Source of the DNA: Brasenia schreberi
Taxonomy: Eukaryota > Streptophyta > Magnoliopsida > Nymphaeales > Cabombaceae
NCBI GenBank assembly: GCA_036023115.1
Contig: JAYKKT010000079.1
Coordinates: forward strand, 12,763,501 to 12,827,500
Length of the DNA: 64,000 bases
Direction: 5' to 3'
Shown here: piece after piece, positions 24,210-35,500 of the stretch
How the letters are laid out: each line of letters starts with the position of its first letter
Position numbering within the stretch: the stretch's first letter is position 1
Made by a program: the position numbers and the translations under genes
The notes under the pieces: generated by a model
Seen by the model: only the letters and a program-made list of their open reading frames with translations
Told to the model about the DNA's origin: nothing
The model's database searches: none

Positions 24210-25900
24210 CTTACTGATTAAAGTTCAGAGAGCGACTAAAATTTGGACTTCCTCGCCAAAGGAATTTAGAGGGTTTGTATAGAACCGAGTTGCACTCTCG
24301 ATCTTTCTAGTTTTGTAACTTGAGTATATAACTTTATATTATCTATATGAGATGCAATTTTATTAGTTGAATGCAAAAAAAAATTGAAAAGGTAAGCAAC
24401 ATGACGTCACTAAATAGATCATAACCTACATCGAGCTGTTATTATTTTGCTCATGAGTGATGCCACCAAGAAAGATTTAAAAGAAAAGAAGTTCATTTGT
24501 TCTTAAGATCTATGTTTGACAAAGAAATTTGTTTTTTTTTTTTGTTTGTTTGACAAAGATATGACAATGACAAAAACATCTCTCTCTCTCCATATATATA
24601 TATATACTAACATCATGGCATGAGTGTCATTTAAAAAATGTTAATGGTTAAGAAAACAAAAAGATCATGTTATATTGATATCCACAAAAAAACAATGTCA
24701 GACATGAATAGACAATGATGACTAGTATAGAATCCTCAAAAAATATATACTTCCAAAATTACTCATGAAGGACAACTACATCATAGAAAACCACCACCCA
24801 AAAGATTGTAGCATCCCCCCCTCTCTCTCTATATATAGAGAAAGATAGTAGGTGCTAGCTCATACTAGGCACTCCAATCTAAATTATCGTTTATTTATAT
24901 TTTAAATGGCGATAAGGTGCATTTATGTCCCTAAGGTTTTGAGAAGAGATTTTTACTATGACAAGGAGGAACGATACCCAAATTATGTTCTTCTTGGAAT
25001 TCAATGCCCATTCGATCCCCCACCAAGGGAGGTGTCACAAGACAGGGAGGCAAAACCTCAGAAATGAAGCCCCAAGCTTTGGCCAATGCAGCGGGTGTCC
25101 AATTTGGCAATATATCAGCACACCCGTTGGTATCGCCCAAGACACGAGCCATTTGCACCCGAATCGGCATGACACAGAGGAGAGAATCTCCAAAATATGC
25201 AGTCCATCTCCTACTAAACGGTTCTCCCTTATTATACTTAGCTTTGCAAAATTCTACCTAGAGATATACTGTGAAACGTATGTCCTCTAAGCAGCATCCA
25301 TGAGGTAGAACAAACACAAACAATGTCCAAATGAGCTCACTCTACGGAATAATGAATGACTCAAGTGCATAAACAAACAAATCTATACAAGTAATAAATC
25401 CAACAAAGTTTTATTTTAATTGATTCGAAAGTTTTATGCCGAATTACTCGACATAAATGGTTCATCCCAGGAGCTAGCTTGTACCGGAAACAATCCAAGC
25501 ACCAAGCATCTATTAGAGTGTTTCTTTCTTCTTTTTCGAATTCAAAGCCAGGTTTAGGTACCAAATGCAAGAGAACCAGCCCATAGCCAGTGAGCTGTGG
25601 CCCATGAAGAGTGTCATCCTACCTCTTGCCAATTGCAGGAAAAATTGAGAAGGCAAATATGGTTCTTTTCGTTTTCCATTTCTATAGGGTCCTTACTATG
25701 GATACGGGTCGGGTCAATGACGCCGACCCGGTTTGGAGGCAACATTTTCCATATTAACAAAGTCTAATTTTTTCCTTTTTTCTTAGAGAAAGAAAAATAG
25801 GTAGCAGAAAAGAGAAGTAAATAAAGCTTTCCTCCTTTTGGTCACTTGTATTTGATATTTTGACAAGGGGACGCCTCTTTAGGCTGCTTTCTCCGCTGGC
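24210..25900. other. Region upstream of the fructokinase gene, no gene recognised
   Basis: AT-rich up to 24900. Then comes a less AT-rich block, 24931-25570, with minus-strand ORFs at 24931-25170 (GCADILPNWTPAALAKAWGF) and 25361-25570 that I cannot assign. The proximal part, 25690-25900, should hold the fructokinase promoter; TAAATAAAG at 25818 is a possible TATA-like site. Nothing stronger is visible. Confidence 0.35.
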
Positions 25901-26083
25901 ATTACGCAAGCCGGCACGCGTACGTCTCTCTCTCTCAATATCTCCGCCCTCCCTCTCTCTCAACTTCGTTCTTGCCTCTTCTTAGCCCTGCCTCTAATCC
26001 GACCAAGGATCCGGTTTTATCCTTTTGTTCCTCCGATTTCCGGAAAATTCGCTTTCTTCTTGGGTTTCTTTTTGCTGAGATCA

Positions 26084-26497
26084 ATGGCGGAGGTAAGAGA
26101 AGACGGACGGGATCCCGCGGGGCTGGTTGTAAGCTTCGGGGAGATGCTGATCGATTTCGTTCCGACGGAGTCCGGCGTGTCCCTAGCGGAGGCGCATGGG
26201 TTCCTCAAGAAGGCTGGCGGTGCACCGGCAAACGTTGCCATCGCTGTTGCGAGGTTGGGTGGGCGGGCGGCGTTCATCGGGAAGCTTGGCGACGATGAGT
26301 TTGGGAAGATGTTGGCTGGGATCTTGAAGGAGAACGGCGTCGACGATGAAGGCGTCCGGTTCGATCCCAACGCGCGGACGGCACTCGCCTTTGTGACGCT
26401 CAGATCGGACGGCGAGCGCGAGTTCATGTTCTACAGGAACCCCAGCGCGGACATGCTCTTGACGGAGGAGGAGCTCCACCTACCTCTGCTCCACCAG
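26084..26497 (+). CDS. FRK: Fructokinase exon 1
   Basis: Residues 1-138, GC-rich. It carries the substrate-binding N-terminal part ([39 protein letters not shown]). The donor is CAG|GTGTGT. The antisense ORFs here are composition shadows. Confidence 0.97.
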
Positions 26498-26537
26498 GTG
26501 TGTGGGTCCGGTCGGATCTTTCGAATCCAGATCTAGA

Positions 26538-26568
<31 letters not shown>

Positions 26569-29500
26569 GGCCATAGATGTCATTTGGAGCGAAAAGAAAG
26601 ACGAAGATTCAAGCGTTACAACAAGAGAATAGCTTAGGTGATTCTGGAATCACAGTTGTGAGTATTACTTGAAATCTAGACCGTCCATCTTGTTGGCAGA
26701 GGGCTCTACTGCTTCTGGAGGGATTATGGCCTTGATGCATGGTGAGAATAGTTTAGGTGATTTAATGAGAGTCAGTAATGCTATGGACGGCTCTTCTGCT
26801 GCCGCGTGGTTCGTTTCGCCTCGCCAAATTTGGTGCTTTGATTGAAAACTCTGCCTTTTGTCTCATGATGACGGCAGAGCCGTCATTTCATTAGGGACCC
26901 CGCCCGTGAACGAATGGTAGTGCCGTCACAACGGACGGTGATGACTGCATGCCTTTCAGGTGCTGGATCGGGGCCCACCTGGATCCGGTTTGTCCGGGTA
27001 CGGCTCTGCAGAATCTTCCAGCGCAAACGATGATGCTGCACGTTTGGGTGTTGGGTCTACCAGACTCAGTTTTATTGTTGTCGTGGCCTTTTTTCTTGCA
27101 TATAAACATGGGGTAGGTTAAGGGCCGTTCCAATCCGATCAAAATGGGTTAACCGCAAGCTACGGTCCACGTAATTTTGATAATCTCGCAACGGCTTCAT
27201 AAATGTTTAAATGAGCAGCTTGTTTAAATTAGGTAGAAATTAGTGATTCTTTGAGAAAAACAGTGGTGCTTTAATTAGCCGTCAGGCTTTTATCGTCTTG
27301 TTTAATGCACAAACAACTTTATCATTTCAAGCGTGCAAATCACATAGGAAAATCAAATTTAAAAGAACTCACACAAATAAATCAATTATTTTTTACTACA
27401 ATATATTTCACTCAAGTAGGGATGGCAATGAATGACTCAAGTGCAAAGTATCGTTATAGTTTGTCTCAGTGTCATTATTTATCAAATAATAAATTGAAAC
27501 AAAATAATAGATTAGTATAGTACATTATGATTCAATATAATCATTGAAATAACATATTAAAACAATTACCATGTTGTACACATTTTTGAGGAATTGTTCA
27601 AATTTATGCATTTGCTGAATGTTTGGTCGAATTACTTTGGTTTGAATATGGTTTGGAATACATCCATGAAGTGAGCGACAGTATTTGACTTTGGAAAGAA
27701 GGCTAGACATTTCTTCTATTCTGTAAATGTGGAATAATGGAGCATTGTCTTAGTTGTCTTTCTTTTGGTTGACAGGCTAAGATATTACATTATGGCTCCA
27801 TAAGCTTGATCGCCGAGCCATGCAGGTCTGCCCACAGGCGAGCCATGGCCGAGGCCAAGAAGGTCGGTGCCGTCCTGTCATTTGACCCCAACCTCCGTCT
27901 GCCATTGTGGTCCTCACCGGAGGAGGCACGCAGCATGATCATGAGCATATGGGAGGAAGCAGATATCATAAAGATTAGCGACGTCGAGCTTGAGTTCTTG
28001 ACTGGGAATGGCTCGTTGGAGGATGAAGTGGCCATGTCACTATGGCACAAGGACTTAAAACTCCTTGTGGTCACGGTTGGTGAGAACGGATGCAAGTATT
28101 ACACCAAGGTACCACAAAATTTTAAGTTGATTTGATTTTAGCCTTGCATGCACTGATCAAAGCGCTCCGTGCACACGCTGATGTAAGTAGTGTTTTATTT
28201 ATAAAGAAAAGATTAGGAGGGCTTTTGGATAGTATCTAGGAAGGAATATAGGATGCGGGAGAAATAATAGGTGGTAGTTTTGATTTAGTTACCACTTCAC
28301 AGAAACATTCTCAAAAAATTATATTATATTAGTTATCACTCCTCAAAAATATGCTAAAGATATATTTTTGAGTTGTACATAATGTATTTTTGAGCAGTTG
28401 TTAGTGGTTACTAAAGGAAAACTGCTGCACTACTCTTATGACCATTCAAATTCATTCAAAGAAAGTATCATTTTCAAAATGCATATATGATTTTCCTAGC
28501 ACTCAGAGCGTTAGCTAACTTAGCAGGCTCACAAGATGCAGGTAGTGAGTTCAACGCTTGGGGCATGCATACCTCACTTCGGCCTCCCTGCTGTAACCGA
28601 AAAAAAAGAGTGGCCATGTTCTATGGTTGTTTTTAACAGTGACCCATCAACATGTTATTTTGCAGTGAACTGGTAACATTGATGCAATGCACATAAATCT
28701 TGATTATGATATTTTGTGCCTTGGAAGTGCAAAACCGATGCCTCTTTTGTCATGACGAAGCACAAGAAGTCTTTTTTCAGAATTTTGAAGGAAAGAGAAT
28801 GATATTACTTCTGCCTTAAAATTGGGACATACCAAATCCACAAATTAAATTCTCCATAAATTGAATTCTCGTAAGATACTTCCAGAGGTTCTGATAATGA
28901 AACAAGGACACTGTCTTTTTTTACTATAGTCTGGTCACTATCAATTTTGAATTTTATTTTAAAAGTTCAACAAGGGCGGGAACATAGCATAAATCATATA
29001 AGAGGTATGTTGTTGAAGAATCCTCCTTGCCTTTTCCAGAGTACCTGAATTTTCACTATTTCAGAAAATACTTTACAATCATTAGTATGATACTACTGAC
29101 AATGCAGAACGTTCCAGGATGAGATGCTTTGAGTTTCTTATGCTATACAAAGTATCCCTCGTCAAATCAAATATATTGATGGTGATTTGCAGGATTTCCA
29201 AGGAATGGTCAAGAGTGTTAAGGTGAAAACGGTCGACACAACTGGTGCAGGGGATGCTTTTGTTGGTGCATTGCTCAAACAGCTGAGCCTGGACCCCTCC
29301 CTTTTGGAGGTAACCATTCACTAAACTAAGGGTTATGTAGTTTCTTAAACTGATGTTTTTGAGTTGTTGAACATACATAGGAGCAGATATAAACTGATGG
29401 AACTGTGGTACATAGCCTACTCAACAACAACAACTAAGCCTTTTCACATACTAGATGGGGTCGGCTAGGTACATACCCTACTATTGCCAAAATTTATTTT

Positions 29501-32500
29501 GTACTGTCACCATGCTGTGCAATAGGTACCATTGATTTATAAAGCAGGTCCCACCATCAGAAAGCAATGATAAGACTACCATCCATCACCAAAGTGGATA
29601 GTGGTGATCTCAAAAAATAATAATTTTTTCCTGATCTATTTTGCCATTTAGCCGGTAAGCCTAGCTGCAAAATATTCTAAAAGCAACTACCAGTGGCCAC
29701 TTTGCCTTATCCATTTATGGCTGGAAATTAGCAAGATCTTTTTTTTCTCCACCACATGCTCCACATGGAAGGGAAAGCTTTTGCCAGCACACTGCAGGCT
29801 GGACTTAGCCTGTAAAGCCTGTAATTACACTGGTAACCATAGATACAGAAAGCTATTAAGTTCATGGCAATCAAAAGGTTGACAAAAACCATTGTTTATT
29901 GTGCCTATGCAATTTGGAGTTGCAGAGCATTGCGCCCTTCTTATTATGCTAGCTACAAAGTGGCCCAATATGATTTCCTTCTAGGTTAGTAAAATAAGTG
30001 ACATCAGGGAAATGTAGTTCATAGGTTGCTGTAGATATAGAAAGCTCTTAAGTGCCTCTAGAGCTACATGGAAATCAAAAGGTTAATGAAACCTGTCATC
30101 TATTATGGCTATATGATGTGGAGTTGGAGAGCACTATGCGCCTTTTATCAATCCAGATGGAAGGAAGCCCAGTATTGATTCCTTCTGGGTCTGTAGAATG
30201 AGTGACATTACAGAACTACATTGCAGCTAGGTAGGCATCAAGAAACTAGGAGGCTGGATCTTTCCAGCAGATGCATATCCTATCTGGCTGCCAATCAAGA
30301 CCTTGCCTGTTATCCAGCATATCTCATGCTGATCTGTTAATTTCAGATTAGTTCTAAATCTATGAGATATCCTTTCTTTGCTTATATAGGTTAGTGAGTC
30401 AAGCTGTGAACGTCTTGGTCCAGTTTCTTTAGGCGCATCATGTTAAGTACATGTGACATTTACATGTGTATGTGTGTTAGGGAAACAAGGTATCAGGGTT
30501 TTAGGTGGTGTCTTGTCTTCCTTGGGTCGAGAGAAAAATAATAAATATTTGCATTGAAAAGTGAATTCTTTACTTAAACGTGTTTCATTTATCAACATAA
30601 TATAAGAATTCATGTTTTTATGTTTAATAAGCTTCATGGGTTCTACTTGTCCTCATTCATCTTCAACAAACTAAAGTGATGAACTTGAGGGCCTATGAGA
30701 TCAGGTACAAACAGGATTCATGGTGTCATTTGGTTAGGTTATTATTCTAGCCTAAGAACATAGAAAGTAGGATGAGAGTTGGGTTGCTAATCACCTTAGA
30801 TGGCCCACAGTGGCCCCAGGGTGATATGTTCTATCTAGTATGACCTGATGGCCCACCACTGTTGGAATCTTCTTCTTTCTTTCCATTTGAATCTCCTTTC
30901 TTTCTGTGAGGGAGAAGTCATATCATGTGAAATGGTTTTGGGTATCCAACATACTGTCTTAGCCATCCAACTGAATGCATCTAGACGGTCAGGATCTTGG
31001 CTTATCCCAACCAACCATATATCAACGCATCTGAACAATTTTATTTGACATAGGATAGCCCACAGGAATCTTACTCATGCAAGTGGATGCATTTGAAAAA
31101 TTGGGCTATGTTTATCTGTCATATGAATTTTGTCAGATATAATAGAAATGTTTAGGATGCCAGTCATCATATGACAGAAGAGAGGATTCTCTCTTCTGCT
31201 GGCAGCGGGTCTTCTGATCCTTTTGTTGTAGATCTTCAATCTTTTACCTAAGGTGGTGTTGGCAAGATGATAGATGCTAGTTGGGATTTAGAGTATTTGT
31301 ATTTGACCATTTATTGCTTACTTTAGACTTCTAAAGAAAGGAGATTTATTTCTCAAATGAGATGGTAGGTTGCCTATCCTAAAAGTAAGAATATACTGTA
31401 ATAAAGTTCTAGAAATCTAGGGTTTTGTGTTTTGGTTAAATTCTCTAAGATTCACCTGCAAATGAGAATTCCTGAGGCTAAGAATTTTAGGATACCATCT
31501 TGTGGCATTGAGATGCCCAGCGGCATAATTTACTGCTCTCAAATTCACTGAAATCCAAGTTTGCCAATCCAAACCAAGCCTTATTCTACACTATGTACAT
31601 GGATAATTAGTTGTCATCATGATCCATCTTGTATCATTTTACCGTTTAACCCTTTAAACGTCTGTCATGAGTAGTAGTTATTAGAAACAAATTGAGTGTG
31701 GTACGAATAGATGATAAAATGAGGGAAAATGTTTGAGATGGTTTAGACACTTAGAAAGATGACCAAAGAAAGCTCTGGGAAGAAGATACGAGAAACTAGA
31801 TTCTGAAAATGTTGAAAGTGTTGAAAGAGGAAGACTACAAAAGTATTAGAAAAAATAATAAAGAATGATTTAATTTATGTTAACTATTGTATAGAAACCA
31901 AGAATCCATGTAGCTGACCTCATCTAGTATGAGAAAAGGCTTAGTTGTTGTTGTACCTTGCCTTTTGGCTAAGTATCGAGAAGTATGCCCCAGCTTCAGA
32001 ATATTTTAGAGCAAATACCAATGGTCATTTTACTAGCTAATGATTAAATAATGCGAGATCAGTTGTGAGTCATGGTAATATGTATAGCCGCATGTCTCAG
32101 CCATCTGGTGTGCAGAAATCTGATATGCGACGGTCTCTTGAAGCCTTTCCTTTTTTGTATCCATTTGTGGCTTGAATATCATTTAGCGAGATCTTACTTT
32201 TTCCCAGCCATCTTCTCCATGGTAGAAGAAAATGCTTTTATGAGCCACTCGGTGGGCTCAATTTAACCTGTAAAGTCTGTAGTTCCGTAGGTTACACGGA
32301 AAGCTCTTAACTGCTTCCACAGCTGCATGACAATCCAAAAGTTGATTAAAGCCATCGCTTGTGGCTATATGATGTGGAGTTGGAGAGCGGTATGCCCTTT
32401 TTATTATGTTAGCTCGATAGTGGCAATATGACTCCTGGGTCTGTAAGATATGTGGCATCGCGGAACTGTAGTGCACTTAGGTTGGTATAAAGAAACTAGG

Positions 32501-35500
32501 GAGGAGTATAGATTCCAACAAATGCAAATTTTAGAAAGGCTTCCAAACGAGACTAAGTGGCTGTTGGCTTGCACGTCTGATGCTGACACGTTAGTTTTGT
32601 ATCAGCTTACAAATTAATGAGACAAGCTTGCTTGGCTTGTGTAAGTTAGCGACTTAAGCTGTCAACAGACCTGCTTGTCTTGGTTAGCGCCTCAAGCTGT
32701 CAACAGAGCTGCTTGTCTTGGCTAAAAGTTCATATAAGCTCATCCTGTTGAGTATACGTAACATTAACATGTGTTATTAGGTTCCTAGATGGTGTCTTGT
32801 CTCCGATGGGTCAGGAGAAAAACAATAAAGATTTGCACTAAAATGTTGATTCTTTTCTTAAACGAGTTTCTTTTATCCAGTGAACATAATGTAAGATATT
32901 TTGTTATGCTTATTAATAAAGCTTGGCTTGTATTCAGTTTGTCTAACTCTGAAATATCCTCACTCATCTTAAGCAAGCTAAATAGATGAGCTCAAGGAAT
33001 CAAGAATATGAGACCAGAAACAAACGGGGTGGATGAAACTCATTAGGCAGCCCTACGGTCTAGCCTAAGAGCCTAGAAGATATGATGAGAGTAAGGTTGC
33101 AAACCAATCACGTCAGGTGGCCTCAAGGAATGATGAAGCGTTCTGTCTATTATGACAGATCGCCCACCATCGTTTGAATTTTCTTTTCTCTTTCCCCTTC
33201 TTTCTGTGTGAGATACAATGGTTGTTGTGATCCAAGGTACTGTATTTTGCATCCAACTCAATGCTTCTAAGACGGTCAGGATCCTAACATATCTAGATGT
33301 AAACGCATCTGAACAATTAGGTTGAGCTGGTGGTACCAACAATTGGATCTCAAATTATATGATCCGTCTCTCTTGCCTGCGTGCCCTTAAGCAGCAGAGA
33401 GGAGAGCTATGAAATGTTACCTGCTTTGAGCATAATTGCGTGCAGTGTTTCATATCCATGGTCCATTTGAGACCCATGTTGAAAAGGCATGATCTCATTG
33501 GTGTCTTCGCCATCACAAACAGTGGTGATTGCTGACAACATGCTAGTTTCTGGCTCCAAAGGGGCATATACCTCACTGGTTAGGGCGTTGTCTCTCTGGC
33601 AGGTCAGGAGATCAATACTGAATCTCTGGTAAGGGTCTGCCTGACCTCAGCTTTCCTTTCAGAAAGGAAAAAAGAGAACACTCTGGTTTCTGATGTAATT
33701 GCTCACCTGATACATCAATCAGAAGCAGAATGGTGTCATCAAATGTCCACCCTTCATTTATGGTCATGGATGAGAAGCAATTGGTGTAATGGTGGTGAAT
33801 GTGTGTCAGATATGGTTGCTGTTGATCCTGGATTTTTTTTTACATCTTTTGTCTCTCCTTACTGTGTTGTTTGTTGTACACACTCCTTGTTTACATCACT
33901 GTGTTGTTCCCTGTTCACCATTGATTACTTGTATCATCTGACATAAGATAGCTTGCTCGTACAGAGATCTTAGTCATCCAACTGAATGCATTTGAATCTT
34001 TAAAATTAGATATATCACTGTCATATTAATGTGGTTGGCATCATATGACCGATGAGAGGCTCTCTTGTGCTAGCAGTGGGGCTCCTGACCCAGTTGATAT
34101 AGATCTTTTACCTAAGGTGGTGCTGCCAACAGGATAAGTGCTATATTTGGCTTTTTCGAGTAATTTGTTTTTAACCATTTCTTGCTTAATCGTATGCTGG
34201 AAAAAAAAATGTTTCGTATTTCATCCAGATTTATCAAGAAACGAAGAAATCATTGAGCAGTTCAGATGGTAGAATACCTTTCCTAAAGTGAAGTATATAC
34301 TACAATAAAGTTCTTAAGATCTAGTATGTTTTGAATAAATTCTCAAGAATTCACTTGAAAATGAAAGTTCTTGAGGCTAAGAATTTTCAGGTACCATCTT
34401 AGGGAATTGAGAACTCCGCCCATGTAAGGGATCACCCTTGCATTGCCGGTCCCAAGCCCGGATAAAGGAGGAGGGTTGTGTTAGGCTTCCGACAGCCACT
34501 GTAAAACTTCATCGGATTTTTATAACATGGATTACAAAAATTATGAGCATTGCTTTGGGGCATCCTCACATAGCGACGTGCTGTAGAGCCCGAATGCAGT
34601 AATAGGTAAACAAGGGCTACTATATTTTCGCCCGAATATAGTGAATCATTTGCAGAGAGGGTTCCCACATAATGGACAGGTGTGGGTAAAGAAGTTAGTC
34701 CCGCTACATTGTCGCCTAAATGTAGTGAAAAATTTTCAGAGGGTCTCCGCATTTTGATTATGGACGGATGCGGGGGATAAGGAAGCTAGTCCTAGAAAAT
34801 AAGATTCATATTGGTTCTTGGAATATCGGAACATTATCCGGTAAGCTAATGGAGGTGGTAGATACTATGATTCAGAAAAAGATTCATATTCTATGTTTAC
34901 AAGAGATAAAATGGGTTGAAGAAAAAGCAAAGGAGATAGAGGATATAGGTACTCAGGAAAAGAAAAGGCTCGAAACGGAGTTGGTATTATCATAAATAAA
35001 GATTTAAAGGATAGTATAGTAGACATACATCGATATAGTGACCGAATCATGATGTTGAAATTAGTGTTAGGAGTAGAGGCTTTTAATATAGTTTGTGCTT
35101 ATGCACCCCAAGTAGGACTAGAAGATAGTATAAAGACAACTTTTGGGGAAGAGTTAGATAAGGTGATTCAAAAGATTCCACAAAGATAAATGATTTGTTT
35201 AGGAGGAGACTTAAATGGACATGTCGGTAAAGAGGCATTAGGATATCAAGGGATTGATGAAAACTTTGGTTTTGGGGATATAAATGAGGAAGGTAGGGAG
35301 ATTTTAAATTTTGCTATGGCATTTGATCTCTTTATAGTCAATACAATCTTCAAAAAAACGAGATAGAACATTTAATTACTTATAAGAGTAGCTTATCCCA
35401 AACACAAATTGATTACTTTCTTTGTAGAAAAAAAGATAGAGCGTGTTGTAAAGATTGCAAGGTAATTCTAGGAGAAAGCTTAACCACCCAACATCGACTT

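Noticed and set aside
26017..26479. Two antisense ORFs over fructokinase exon 1
   Set aside because: GC-rich coding exons lack stops in other frames; no homology or splice context.
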